In this document: piece after piece, positions 18,959-28,124 of the stretch | Numbering within the stretch: the first letter of the stretch is position 1 | Layout: each line of letters begins with the position of its first letter | DNA from: Novimethylophilus kurashikiensis | Lineage (GTDB): Bacteria; Pseudomonadota; Gammaproteobacteria; Burkholderiales; Methylophilaceae | Assembly: GCF_003112435.1 (NCBI RefSeq) | Contig: NZ_BDOQ01000019.1 | Span: 186,001 to 250,000 of the forward strand | Direction of reading: 5' to 3' | DNA: 64,000 bases | Program-made: the position numbers and the translations under genes | Notes under the pieces: model-generated | What the model was told of the DNA's origin: nothing | Databases searched by the model: none | Seen by the model: the letters and a program-made list of their open reading frames with translations, nothing else

Positions 18959-19459
18959 TCAGGCAACGTTGCGGCGATGGTGATGATCGCTGTGCAGATG
19001 CGGTTCTAGTTCGCTTAACGCACGCTTGTAAACATCCCGCTTGAATTCGATGACAGCTTCCATCGGAACCCAGTACTCACTCCAGCGCCAAGCGTCGAAT
19101 TCCGGATGGGAACTGGCGCGCAATGATACATCGGTGTCCCGTCCCGTCAGGCGTAGCAAAAACCATATCTGCTTCTGTCCGCGGTAAGAGCCGCGCCACT
19201 CGCGTTTGACCCAATGCGTGGGAACATCGTACCGGAGCCAATCGCGGGTGCGGCCGAGAATACGAACGTGCTCGGGATGCAAGCCGACTTCTTCTTCCAG
19301 TTCGCGGTACATTGCTTGCTCGGGCGTTTCGCCCTGCTTGATGCCGCCCTGGGGAAATTGCCAGGAGTGCTCGCGGATGCGCTTTCCCCAGAACACCTGA
19401 TTGCGGGTGTTGCAGAGAATGATGCCTACATTCGGGCGATAGCCATCCCGGTCGATCAT
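18959..19459 (-). CDS. rppH: RNA 5'-pyrophosphohydrolase RppH
   Basis: 166 residues from the ATG at 19459 ([15 protein letters not shown]), the conserved RppH beginning. The ORF extends further upstream but that part is not family-like. The Nudix box [19 protein letters not shown] is intact. RppH removes pyrophosphate from mRNA 5' ends and so starts decay by RNase E. It is convergent with the GtrA gene. Confidence 0.95.
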   Translation of the reverse strand: MIDRDGYRPNVGIILCNTRNQVFWGKRIREHSWQFPQGGIKQGETPEQAMYRELEEEVGLHPEHVRILGRTRDWLRYDVPTHWVKREWRGSYRGQKQIWFLLRLTGRDTDVSLRASSHPEFDAWRWSEYWVPMEAVIEFKRDVYKRALSELEPHLHSDHHHRRNVA

Positions 19460-19524
19460 GATTGAATCCTTGAAAGTTACTGCGATTTTTGCACATTTCA
19501 GCTTTAATTTGAAGCCTGTAACGG

Positions 19525-19553
19525 TTGCGTTGGGTGTTTTGGACACTTATACT
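19525..19553 (+). promoter_or_regulatory. Candidate promoter for the YVTN protein gene
   Basis: TTGCGT (19525-19530), 17-base spacer, TATACT (19548-19553), about 40-60 bases before the next + strand gene. Confidence 0.4.
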
Positions 19554-19614
19554 GCGCCGTCAACCGTTATCTGCTACAACGCGTTGTTAGGCCATGCTGC
19601 TCGACAACGACTCC

Positions 19615-20574
19615 ATGAAATCGACCCTTAAACTGCTGGCTTCCACTATCTTGGGATTGGCGCTGCAAGCGCAATCTGCCGACTTTGCCTATATCACTAA
19701 TCAAGGCGAAAACAGTGTTTCCGTGATCGATTTGGCGCAGGATCAAGTGGTGAAAACCTTAAGCGTGGGAAGCGGTCCTGTGGGCGTTACCGTGTCGCCT
19801 GCAACGGATCGGGCATTTGTCTCCAATGTGGATAGTCAATCCATTTCTGTGATCGATACATCTGCAAACAAAGTGATCGGCGAGTTCAAGCTGGAGGTTT
19901 CTCCGGTTGGGCTTACTGTGAATCCTTCTGGTGCGGAAATCTACGTGGCGGATTGGTTTAGTGATCGCGTTCTGGTGTTGGATTCCACGAACGGAAAAAC
20001 TCTGAGTGCGATTGCTACTGGCAAAGCTCCTGCGGGAATGCAAGTGAGTCCGGATGGAAGGCTACTTTATGTGGCAAACCGAGATAGTAATGATGTTGCG
20101 GTCATCGACCTCGCAAAGCGCAAAGTGATCCAGCAAATACCCGTGGGCCGTCATCCGTTCGGGGTGACACTCAATCGCGACGGCTCCCGTCTTTATGCAG
20201 TTAATGTCTACAGTAATTCCTTGTCGGTCATCGATACACAATCTCGCAACGTTATTGCCACTGTTCCTGTGGGCGACCATCCCTATTGCGTGGCTGTGAA
20301 TGACAATGGCGGGTTTGTTTACGTTACCAATACGCAAGGTGACAGTGTGGCGATAATTCGGGCGGCCGATAATCAAGTGTTAACGACGCTAGACGTGGGC
20401 AATGTGCCGGAAGGCATTGCCTATGATCGTGAGCATCAAAAGGTTTATGTCGCGAGTTGGGGCGACGACGCAGTTTCAGTGATCGATGCTGTAAGCAATA
20501 AACTGACCAAAAGTATCCCGACAGGCAAGCAAAGCCGTGCTTTTGGCCAGTTTATCGCCCAGGTTTCGCATTGA
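19615..20574 (+). CDS. Secreted YVTN-type beta-propeller protein
   Basis: 319 residues from the ATG at 19615, which gives a clean signal peptide (MKSTLKLLASTILGLALQAQSA); an ATG at 19594 is possible. The mature protein is about seven repeats of roughly 42 residues, each with a DxxxxKVxxxIPVGxxPxGV-like core and a YVxN/YVAN strand. This builds a propeller. Such proteins are periplasmic and often bind partner enzymes. The gene is followed 39 bases later by an MxaD-like SRPBCC gene on the same strand, so a joint periplasmic role is likely. No haem or metal motif is seen. Confidence 0.85.
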   Translation: MKSTLKLLASTILGLALQAQSADFAYITNQGENSVSVIDLAQDQVVKTLSVGSGPVGVTVSPATDRAFVSNVDSQSISVIDTSANKVIGEFKLEVSPVGLTVNPSGAEIYVADWFSDRVLVLDSTNGKTLSAIATGKAPAGMQVSPDGRLLYVANRDSNDVAVIDLAKRKVIQQIPVGRHPFGVTLNRDGSRLYAVNVYSNSLSVIDTQSRNVIATVPVGDHPYCVAVNDNGGFVYVTNTQGDSVAIIRAADNQVLTTLDVGNVPEGIAYDREHQKVYVASWGDDAVSVIDAVSNKLTKSIPTGKQSRAFGQFIAQVSH

Positions 20575-20613
20575 AGTTCAAGTAGTTAATTTTTAAATCG
20601 ATAGGAGATTTGC

Positions 20614-21150
20614 ATGAAGAACATTCTCGCAATTATTGCTGCTGCAATGCTGCCGTTGACCGCATTCGCGCACGGCCCATCCCCCCAAAAGGTGGAAAAG
20701 GAAGTCGTTATCAAGGCCGACCCGGCCAAGGTTTGGGCGCTGGTGAAGGATTTCGGCAACATGCAGAAATGGCATCCCGCCGTTGCGAGCGATAAGGTGG
20801 AAAACAAGAAGGATGAGAACGGCCAGGATGCTACCTTCCGTCTGTTGACGCTGAAGGACGGCGGCACGATTTACGAAAAGCTCAAGTCCGTCAATGACGC
20901 AGACATGAAGCTCAAGTACGAAATCGAAGAGGGCGTATTGCCTGTGACCGATTACAACTCCACCATTACCGTCAAGGCAGGCCCTGGTGCTGGTGAAACC
21001 ACGGTGAATTGGCTTGGCCGTTTCTACCGCAAGTACCGTCTGAACCCGCCTATCCCGGCTGGTCAGGATGACGAATCTGCAATCAAGGCTGTGACCGGTG
21101 TGTACGACTCCGGCTTGGCAAACTTGAAGAAGGTTGCTGAGGGTAAATAA
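20614..21150 (+). CDS. Periplasmic SRPBCC/MxaD-like protein
   Basis: 178 residues. The signal peptide ends LPLTAFAHG. The mature part has KEVVIKADPAKVWALVKDFGNMQKWHPAV, the START/polyketide-cyclase fold opening, and a C-terminal helix KAVTGVYDSGLANLKKVAE. Size, secretion and wording resemble MxaD, a periplasmic protein linked to methanol dehydrogenase. No dehydrogenase is nearby, so only the fold is secure. AGGAGA precedes the ATG, and a terminator follows at 21194. Confidence 0.85.
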   Translation: MKNILAIIAAAMLPLTAFAHGPSPQKVEKEVVIKADPAKVWALVKDFGNMQKWHPAVASDKVENKKDENGQDATFRLLTLKDGGTIYEKLKSVNDADMKLKYEIEEGVLPVTDYNSTITVKAGPGAGETTVNWLGRFYRKYRLNPPIPAGQDDESAIKAVTGVYDSGLANLKKVAEGK

Positions 21151-21193
21151 TCGTCACGGGGTGACATTTATTGTCACCTGGTAATAATCAAAG

Positions 21194-21216
21194 GAGGCAG
21201 CTTAGGCTGCCTTTTT
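21194..21216 (+). terminator. Rho-independent terminator after the SRPBCC gene
   Basis: GGCAGC (21196-21201), loop TTAG, GCTGCC (21206-21211), TTTTT. Confidence 0.88.
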
Positions 21217-21261
21217 GTTTATTGCTATGTTATCTATTGACGTTAGACGTTGCGTAATTTG

Positions 21262-21277
21262 TGGCACGATGTATGCT
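21262..21277 (+). promoter_or_regulatory. Sigma-54 promoter of the pilin gene
   Basis: TGGCACGATGTATGCT matches the RpoN consensus TGGCACG-N4-TTGCW at all but one defined base, with correct GG-GC spacing. Pilin genes are classically controlled by PilSR and RpoN. Transcription would start near 21288. Confidence 0.8.
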
Positions 21278-21343
21278 TGATTCTTGACGCGGACTGTTCT
21301 AGAGCGGTTCGTTAAATTACCAAACTTTTGCAAAAGGGGTTTA

Positions 21344-21814
21344 ATGATGAAAAAAGTTCAACAGGGTTTTACCCTTATCGAACTGATGATCGTAGTTGCG
21401 ATTATCGGTATTCTGGCTGCAGTAGCAATTCCTGCCTATCAGGACTACACGATCAAGGCTAAGGTTCAGGAAGGCCCAAGCTTGGCAAGTCCTTCTTTGA
21501 CTGCGCTTGGTGTGGCTTGCAGCGAAGGCACGCTTGCAACAGCTGGTACCAATGGTAGCAACCATGTTAATGGTACTTTAGGGTTGCCAGCAGATGGATC
21601 AATTTTAGGTAAGTATGTGACCAAGGTAACCACTACAGGTAATACCACTGGTACCGGTGGTACAGTCACTATCCTTTACAATGGCTCTATCAATTCACAA
21701 ATTGCATCTGGTACGGGCGTTACCTATACAGGTACTTGCGCTACCGGCTCTGGTATGACGTGGAAAGTTGCACCTAGTGGTACTTTCCCAACCAAATTCT
21801 TGCCTAAGGTGTAA
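21344..21814 (+). CDS. pilA: Type IV pilin
   Basis: 156 residues from the first of two adjacent ATGs, with AAAGGGG upstream. The type III leader is MMKKVQQG, cut before [27 protein letters not shown], with Glu5 for assembly. Two cysteines in the body (VACSEG) and near the C terminus (GTCATGSG) fit the disulfide-bounded region, which is closer together than in most pilins. The body is rich in Thr, Gly and Ser, so O-glycosylation is plausible. The membrane protein at 21929 is a candidate glycosyltransferase. Confidence 0.93.
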   Translation: MMKKVQQGFTLIELMIVVAIIGILAAVAIPAYQDYTIKAKVQEGPSLASPSLTALGVACSEGTLATAGTNGSNHVNGTLGLPADGSILGKYVTKVTTTGNTTGTGGTVTILYNGSINSQIASGTGVTYTGTCATGSGMTWKVAPSGTFPTKFLPKV

Positions 21815-21833
21815 CCTAGCTTAGTTTGAGTTG

Positions 21834-21857
21834 AAAAGGGGGCTCGGCCCCCTTTTT
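21834..21857 (+). terminator. Rho-independent terminator after pilA
   Basis: GGGGGC, loop TCG, GCCCCC, then TTTTT; flanking A's extend the stem. Confidence 0.9.
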
Positions 21858-21928
21858 CATTTTCATTCTTTGAGCAGTAAATATACCGTTTGGAATTAGG
21901 GTAGGCTTTAAGTGATTGGGTAAGAAGG

Positions 21929-23866
21929 ATGCTTGTACGACGTTTTTTTTCAATAGTCTCGTTAGTTATCGTACTGGCAATTGCCTTTTTAGCATATCGG
22001 CCCGGGTTATCCGGAACGTTTATTTTCGATGACTATGCCAATATTCTAGGCAATCCCCGTCTGAGCATAACCAATCTTGATGGTGCTAGTCTGCAGTACG
22101 CCGCGGTGTCTGGACGTAGTGGCCCTCTAGCACGACCTATTAGCATGGTATCGTTCGCCCTTAATTACTATGCAACAGGCGGCAACCCGTTTTATTTCAA
22201 ATTGACCAATCTGGTCATTCACATGCTCAATGGGCTTGGCCTTTATTTTCTGACGCGATTTCTTTTTGAATTTTATCGTCGGCAGATTCAGCTGGATTTG
22301 ACTGAATCCCAAGTGCAGTGGATTAGCCTTGCTGTGGCAGCGGCATGGCTGTTGCATCCGCTAGGCCTCACCAGCGTGCTGTACGTGGTACAGCGCATGA
22401 CCAGTCTTTCTGCAGGATTCACTATTTGGGCGCTAGCACTGTTCGTGTGGGCGCGTGGCCGAATGATCGAAGGGCGGGGCGGCATGATTGCGGTGCTGGT
22501 GAGCCTGCTCTTGTTTTTCCCGTTAGCTGTGTTGAGCAAGGAGAACGGTGCCTTGCTACCGGCGTTCATGTTGATCTTCGAGATGACGATTTTTCGCTTC
22601 ACGGGCAATCGCAACGAGCGGATTTTTTTGGGCGTGTTTTATGGGGTAAGTGTTGTGCTTCCCGCATTGCTGCTAGGCGGCTATACGCTGCTGCATCCTG
22701 AATGGATTACAGGTAGCTATGGTGGGCGCGATTTCTCACTCGCTGAACGCCTTATGACAGAGGCGCGGGCGCTATGGTTTTATATCAAGCTTATTCTGTT
22801 GCCGCGAATTAGCGACATGGGTTTGTACCATGATGATTTCCCGCTCTCGAGTGGTCTTTTGCAACCGCTTAGTACGTTGTGGGCGGTACTGGGTTTGGCC
22901 GCACTTTTCTTGGCCGCAATTGCACTGTGTCAGCGTGCTCCATTAATCGCGTTGGGTGTGCTGTTTTTTCTGGTCGGGCATGTGATGGAGTCAAGCGTGC
23001 TCGCGCTAGAAATCATGCATGAGCACCGCAATTATCTACCCATGTACGGGTTATTGTTGCCGTTCATTTATTATTTGCTATACCCATCCAAATTTCAGGA
23101 TACCCTGCGTTGGCGAAGTCTCGCTGCTGTGGGGATAGTGGCGCTGTTTTCTGTCAACACCTATGCCCGATCCACACAATGGGCTAACCCGGTTGATTTT
23201 GGCCAAAGCGAAGCTATTCATCATCCATTATCCACTCGGGCCAATTTTGAGGCTGCCACCATTTTTTCGACTGTGACTTTTAATGATGCCAAACTTCAGG
23301 CTCAGTTTCAGGCATTGGCTCGCTATTACTTCCAACGGGCGCTGGCTACAAGCACTAATGATACCGGCGGGGCATTTGGCCTGATATTTCTCGATGCCCA
23401 GGAAGGTAAACCACTAGACCGCAGGAATTTCGACGAGTTGACCCGGAGATTAAGATATTCTGTGTTTGTACCAACTAACGGTGATCGGTTGCTGAATTTG
23501 GTCAGGTGCCAAATGAATGGAGGATGCAACCTTAGTAGGGAAGATTTCGATACGCTATTTACTGCTGCGCTTAATAATCCGACTATCGGCAATAGCAACA
23601 AAGCCATGGTGTTTAATGCACAAAATTATTATCTGAATAACATAATTCACGATACCGCAGGCACGATCGCGGCCATGCACAAGGCTATCGAGGTTGAACC
23701 AAGTGAAATTGAGTACCGGTTTAACCTAATTCGCTATCTAATGGCCTTACATCGATACCCCGAAGCTAAACAGCAGCTTCTCCAAGTGCGGTCGATGGAC
23801 AAATTGAGTACATATAAAGCGGATATCAACATTCGACTCGCACAAATTGCGGCGCTTGGCTACTAG
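21929..23866 (+). CDS. GT-C-like membrane protein with C-terminal TPR region
   Basis: 645 residues. About 11 membrane segments occupy 1-420. The first loop has GTFIFDDYANILGN, an acidic pair resembling the catalytic loop of TMTC/PMT-type O-mannosyltransferases. The C-terminal 200 residues are soluble, helical and TPR-like. Proteins of this layout often follow pilA in betaproteobacteria, and pilin glycosylation is a fair inference. The next gene starts two bases after its stop. Substrate and activity are unproven. Confidence 0.75.
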   Translation: MLVRRFFSIVSLVIVLAIAFLAYRPGLSGTFIFDDYANILGNPRLSITNLDGASLQYAAVSGRSGPLARPISMVSFALNYYATGGNPFYFKLTNLVIHMLNGLGLYFLTRFLFEFYRRQIQLDLTESQVQWISLAVAAAWLLHPLGLTSVLYVVQRMTSLSAGFTIWALALFVWARGRMIEGRGGMIAVLVSLLLFFPLAVLSKENGALLPAFMLIFEMTIFRFTGNRNERIFLGVFYGVSVVLPALLLGGYTLLHPEWITGSYGGRDFSLAERLMTEARALWFYIKLILLPRISDMGLYHDDFPLSSGLLQPLSTLWAVLGLAALFLAAIALCQRAPLIALGVLFFLVGHVMESSVLALEIMHEHRNYLPMYGLLLPFIYYLLYPSKFQDTLRWRSLAAVGIVALFSVNTYARSTQWANPVDFGQSEAIHHPLSTRANFEAATIFSTVTFNDAKLQAQFQALARYYFQRALATSTNDTGGAFGLIFLDAQEGKPLDRRNFDELTRRLRYSVFVPTNGDRLLNLVRCQMNGGCNLSREDFDTLFTAALNNPTIGNSNKAMVFNAQNYYLNNIIHDTAGTIAAMHKAIEVEPSEIEYRFNLIRYLMALHRYPEAKQQLLQVRSMDKLSTYKADINIRLAQIAALGY

Positions 23867-23868
23867 AA

Positions 23869-24723
23869 ATGCATAATTTATCCCTCATACTGCCGGCAAA
23901 AAACGAATCTGCTGCACTAGATTTCCTGTTACCAAAGATTAGGCAATATGCCAAGGATGCGGAAATCATTGTTGTTGACGATGGTTCTTCAGACGATACC
24001 GAGGCTGTTTGTCAAAAGCACAAGGTCAAGATCGTATCCAACCCCTATAGCAAGGGAAACGGTGCGGCCATCAAAGCTGGTGCTAGGGCTGCGACAGGAG
24101 AGGTCTTAGTTTTTATGGATGCTGATGGTCAGCATAGACCTGAGGATATTCCGAGACTTTTGGATACTGTAAATCAAGGCTTTGACATGGTGGTTGGGGC
24201 ACGGAGCAGGGCATCGCAAGCTGGCGTGCATCGGGCCGCTGCCAATGGTTTCTATAATCGTCTTGCTACATGGATGGTAGGTCATCCTATCCTCGATTTA
24301 ACATCCGGATTCCGTGCTGTTAAAGCAAATAAGTTTCGGCAATTTATTTACCTCTTGCCCAATGGATTTTCGTATCCTACGACTATTACCATGAGTTTTT
24401 TTAGAGCAGGCTATTCGGTGGAGTATGTCCCCATCGTTGCTCCAAAAAGAATCGGTAACAGTCATATTCGTCTATTGAGAGATGGAGCAAGATTTCTGAT
24501 CATTATTTTTAAGATCGGAACGCTCTATTCGCCGCTCAAATTGTTTGCTCCAATCAGTTTTAGCTTCTTTTTGATGGGGTTAGGGCATTACCTTTATACC
24601 TATTTGACGGTGCACCGATTCACTAATATGTCTGCTTTACTATTCATAAGTGCTGTCATGGTTTTCTTGATTGGGCTGATTTCTGAGCAGATCACAGCGC
24701 TTATGTACAAAGACAGCGAGTAG
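23869..24723 (+). CDS. GT2 glycosyltransferase, polyprenyl-phosphate type
   Basis: 284 residues. The fold opens LSLILPAKNESAALDFLL; the nucleotide and metal sites are IIVVDDGSSDDTEAV and VFMDADGQHRPEDIP. LDLTSGFRAVKANKF is the polyprenyl-phosphate sugar synthase signature. Two C-terminal helices anchor it. With the upstream GT-C-like protein it could supply a lipid-linked sugar donor. Confidence 0.87.
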   Translation: MHNLSLILPAKNESAALDFLLPKIRQYAKDAEIIVVDDGSSDDTEAVCQKHKVKIVSNPYSKGNGAAIKAGARAATGEVLVFMDADGQHRPEDIPRLLDTVNQGFDMVVGARSRASQAGVHRAAANGFYNRLATWMVGHPILDLTSGFRAVKANKFRQFIYLLPNGFSYPTTITMSFFRAGYSVEYVPIVAPKRIGNSHIRLLRDGARFLIIIFKIGTLYSPLKLFAPISFSFFLMGLGHYLYTYLTVHRFTNMSALLFISAVMVFLIGLISEQITALMYKDSE

Positions 24724-24732
24724 TCGCTCAAT

Positions 24733-25812
24733 ATGATTCATATCGTCATCGGGACAAAAGCTCAGTTGATCAAGATGGCGCCGGTTATGTCCGCCTTACG
24801 GAATGCAGGTCTGTCCTACCGATACATTTCGACTGGCCAGCATCGCGAGACAATGGAGGAAATCCTTAATAACTTCGGTCTGAAGGGGCCCGATATTACG
24901 CTTTATTCAGGCCCAGACATCACCTCGATACCCAAAATGTTGGTATGGGCGCTTCGCATCTTGTGGCACACGTTCAAAGACCGCAAGCGCATCTTTGAAA
25001 ATGATCGCAAAGGTATTGTGTTGGTGCATGGCGATACCTTTTCGACATTACTGGGTGCGCTAATGGGTAAGGCCGCCCGCCTGAAAGTCGGCCATGTGGA
25101 ATCCGGGTTACGTTCTTACAACCTGTTTCACCCTTTTCCCGAAGAAATTACTCGGCTGCTCACTTTCGCCCTGGCCGACTACTACTTTTGTCCGGGCACC
25201 TGGGCCATTAAAAATCTGGAACGCTACAAGGGCGTCAGGATAGATATGGGCGCGAATACGCTGCTTGACGCCTTGGAAATGGCTAAAAGCAAGATAGCAA
25301 ACATCTCGGTTGATATTCCGGAAGAGCCTTACGCTATCGCCACGTTGCACCGCTTCGAAAATGTCTTTTCTAAACCGGCGCTTGAGCGGTTAGTCGACAT
25401 CGTCGGCCGTATTGCAGAGAGCAAAAAGGTGGTATTCATCCTGCACAAACCCACCTTTAACAAGCTAAAGGAATTCAACCTCTATGACATCCTACAAAGT
25501 CATCCGCGAGTCGAATTAAGGCCTCGTTACGATTACTTCCGTTTTATCAAACTCATCGATTCGGCGGATTTTGTCATCAGCGACGGCGGGAGCAACCAGG
25601 AAGAATGTTTTTATCTTGGGAAGCCGATCTTGTTGTTGAGGCAGGCAACAGAGCGGGAAGAGGGGCTGGATGTGAATTGCGTGCTTAGTCGGTATGATTA
25701 CGCGACAATAAAAGACTTCACTGAAAATTTTCAGCGATTTCAGCGGCCGCCTTTTCATCCAGCGATATCCCCTTCGGACCGAATAGCTCTCGAGTGCGTG
25801 GCATTTCAATAA
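24733..25812 (+). CDS. Divergent UDP-GlcNAc 2-epimerase-like protein
   Basis: 359 residues. The GT-B-like epimerase fold is clear from VHGDTFSTLLGAL, GHVESGLRSYN, HPFPEEITR, TLHRFENV and SDGGSNQEE. The usual GTRPE opening is replaced by GTKAQLIK, so the first conserved arginine and glutamate are lost. This suggests an altered substrate or an activity other than WecB. A second, canonical epimerase lies at 26994. The gene follows the GT2 gene by nine bases. Confidence 0.8.
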   Translation: MIHIVIGTKAQLIKMAPVMSALRNAGLSYRYISTGQHRETMEEILNNFGLKGPDITLYSGPDITSIPKMLVWALRILWHTFKDRKRIFENDRKGIVLVHGDTFSTLLGALMGKAARLKVGHVESGLRSYNLFHPFPEEITRLLTFALADYYFCPGTWAIKNLERYKGVRIDMGANTLLDALEMAKSKIANISVDIPEEPYAIATLHRFENVFSKPALERLVDIVGRIAESKKVVFILHKPTFNKLKEFNLYDILQSHPRVELRPRYDYFRFIKLIDSADFVISDGGSNQEECFYLGKPILLLRQATEREEGLDVNCVLSRYDYATIKDFTENFQRFQRPPFHPAISPSDRIALECVAFQ

Positions 25813-25876
25813 TCATACAAGGCGATAATGTCATTCTCCTTTTTGTGGTAACTGAGAAAGATTGGCATATCTCCTC

Positions 25877-27001
25877 ATGAAAATTCTCTTCCTTGGCAAA
25901 CGTTTTTATACAAATCGCGACGCGTATGCTGAACGGTTTGGACGCATTTATCAGCTACCCTATTTCTGGTCAAAAGCTGGCGAGGAAGTGCAGCTGTGGC
26001 TGTTCGATTATCACTCTAGCGAATCAGTGGTAAAGGTTGATGGTACCCTTCGGATCACTACATTTCCTATTGTCGGTTTCAAGGCTTGGGGGCAGTTAAT
26101 AGGACAATGCCTATTCCCAGGGCAATTTGATGTAGTGATTGCCAGCGGCGATTGCTATGTCGGCATGGCTGGATGGCTAGTCGCGCAACGTAATAAGGCA
26201 ATGTTTGTATTTGATATTTACGATAAATATGACGAATTTGGTGGATATCGTCGATTGCTTGGTTTTGATCCGTTTCATTTTTTGACGAAACATGCGCATA
26301 TAAGAACATTCGCCAGCCAGGCACTGCCGTCAATTATCGGAGCTAGGCCAAGTGCGGACTATTTAATACCAAATGGCGTTGATACAAATCAGTTTCGTCC
26401 TTTGGATCGAGTAATGTGTCGACAGAACATTGGTTTATCGGAGGGTATGATCTATGCCGGATATTTCGGCAGTATGGAAGTTGATCGAGGTGTAGATGAT
26501 CTGGTGGATGCCGTTCGATTATTGCGAGCCAAAGGCACAAAGATTCAAGCTCTCCTTGGTGGCAAGAATCCACCTATGCGTTATCTTGAAGATCCTGCAA
26601 TACATTATTTAGGCGACATGCCTTTTGGCCGCATGCCGGAAGTTGTTGCGTGTGCCGATGTGCTTGTGGTGCCATATCGACGTTCTGCCGCAATGGATCA
26701 AGGGGCTTCATGTAAGATCGGTGAATATATTGCAAGTGGACGGCCTGTGGTCACGACCAGGACACCTAATTTCCTGGCTAATCTTCCTCAGCAGGCACTG
26801 GACTTGGGGGGTGCCGTCTGTGAACCCGAGAATCCTCAAGACCTTGCACGCGCAATTGCCATACAGCTTACTACCCCTAGATATACCCGCTTACCAAACG
26901 GTATGGATTGGAAAGATATTTCCATGAAAGCGCTCGCAAGAATTCAGTCGCAAGTCTCTAATCGTTCGAACAGTGAATTTGTCGGTAATACCAATGGCTA
27001 A
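25877..27001 (+). CDS. GT4 glycosyltransferase
   Basis: 374 residues from the ATG at 25877; an in-frame TTG 15 bases upstream has a slightly better GAGAAAG and cannot be excluded. The GT-B fold has YAGYFGSMEVDRGVDDLVDAV at the start of the nucleotide-binding half, and VVPYRRSAAMDQGASCKIGEYIASGRPVV (split here as one region near 265-295), with the donor-binding glutamate. The sugar transferred is unknown. Its stop overlaps the next start by eight bases. Confidence 0.85.
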   Translation: MKILFLGKRFYTNRDAYAERFGRIYQLPYFWSKAGEEVQLWLFDYHSSESVVKVDGTLRITTFPIVGFKAWGQLIGQCLFPGQFDVVIASGDCYVGMAGWLVAQRNKAMFVFDIYDKYDEFGGYRRLLGFDPFHFLTKHAHIRTFASQALPSIIGARPSADYLIPNGVDTNQFRPLDRVMCRQNIGLSEGMIYAGYFGSMEVDRGVDDLVDAVRLLRAKGTKIQALLGGKNPPMRYLEDPAIHYLGDMPFGRMPEVVACADVLVVPYRRSAAMDQGASCKIGEYIASGRPVVTTRTPNFLANLPQQALDLGGAVCEPENPQDLARAIAIQLTTPRYTRLPNGMDWKDISMKALARIQSQVSNRSNSEFVGNTNG

Positions 27002-28124
27002 GCGCACTGTATTATGCATCATCGGAACACGACCTGAAGTCATCAAGATGGCTCCGCTGATTCGCCGCCTGCAAAATACGGAATGGGCTCGGTGCGTTGT
27101 TCTTGCGACTGCACAGCATCGTGAATTGTTGGATCAGATGATCTTGAGATTCAACATTCACGTCGAATATGACCTCAATTTGATGTCTAAAAATCAGACA
27201 CTCTCAGAACTGGCGGCACAAGCAATTCTTGGGATTTCTGAAGTAATTACCAAAACTCGAGCCGATGTTGTTCTGGCGCAGGGGGATACTACTTCTGTTT
27301 TTGCTGCGGCCTTGGCGTCCTTTTATAACAATGTTCCCTTTGGCCATGTAGAAGCTGGCCTTCGTACAAACAACCTTCAGCACCCTTTCCCTGAAGAGGG
27401 GACTAGGCAAATGATTGCTCGAATTTCTAAGTGGCATTTCGCGCCCACCCTAAGAGCATCATCGCAATTGATCAATGAAGGGATTGACGAGGCTTCTATC
27501 TACGTTACCGGCAATACAGGTATTGATACTCTTGTAGAAACGATGTCATCTTTACACCTTGACACAGAGCCGGTCTCCACAAAAAAGACTTTGCTACTTA
27601 CGGTCCATCGCCGTGAAAGCTTCGGAAAGCCCTTATGCGATATCTTTGAAGCTATTAAAATTCTGGTAGAGCGTTATCCTGATCTGCATGTGATGTATCC
27701 CGTTCACCCGAATCCAAATATTCTGTTACCAGTTAAGCAATTCTTGGCTAATCATCCAAGAATAAATCTGCTTCCACCTCAAGATTATTTCCAATTTCTG
27801 GACTTAATGCGCCAGTCTTATCTAATCCTGACTGATAGCGGAGGCGTGCAAGAAGAGGCTCCCACTATGAAAAAGCCGGTGCTTGTGTTGCGTAATACAA
27901 CGGAACGTCCAGAATCTGTCGAGGCTGGAATATCTAAAGTAATTGGGACTAACCGTGATGACATCATCCGGGAAACCAGCTTGTTGCTTGATAGTTTCGC
28001 TGCATATTCAGCAATGAGGACAGAGGATTCCCCTTATGGCGATGGGCATGCTTCAATGCGTATAGTTGAGATTCTCTCCCGACATTTTCGATCGACGCCC
28101 CAGACTCGAAATAAATCCAGCTAA
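26994..28124 (+). CDS. wecB: UDP-N-acetylglucosamine 2-epimerase (non-hydrolysing)
   Basis: 376 residues from the ATG at 26994 (MAKRTVLCIIGTRPEVIK), inside the last codons of the GT4 gene. Catalytic-region motifs are intact: GTRPEVIKMAPL, AQGDTTSVFAAAL, GHVEAGLRTNN, HPFPEEGTRQM, TVHRRESFG and TDSGGVQEEAP. It makes UDP-ManNAc. Its last 72 bases overlap the 3' end of the convergent GT2 gene. Confidence 0.93.
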   Translation: MAKRTVLCIIGTRPEVIKMAPLIRRLQNTEWARCVVLATAQHRELLDQMILRFNIHVEYDLNLMSKNQTLSELAAQAILGISEVITKTRADVVLAQGDTTSVFAAALASFYNNVPFGHVEAGLRTNNLQHPFPEEGTRQMIARISKWHFAPTLRASSQLINEGIDEASIYVTGNTGIDTLVETMSSLHLDTEPVSTKKTLLLTVHRRESFGKPLCDIFEAIKILVERYPDLHVMYPVHPNPNILLPVKQFLANHPRINLLPPQDYFQFLDLMRQSYLILTDSGGVQEEAPTMKKPVLVLRNTTERPESVEAGISKVIGTNRDDIIRETSLLLDSFAAYSAMRTEDSPYGDGHASMRIVEILSRHFRSTPQTRNKSS

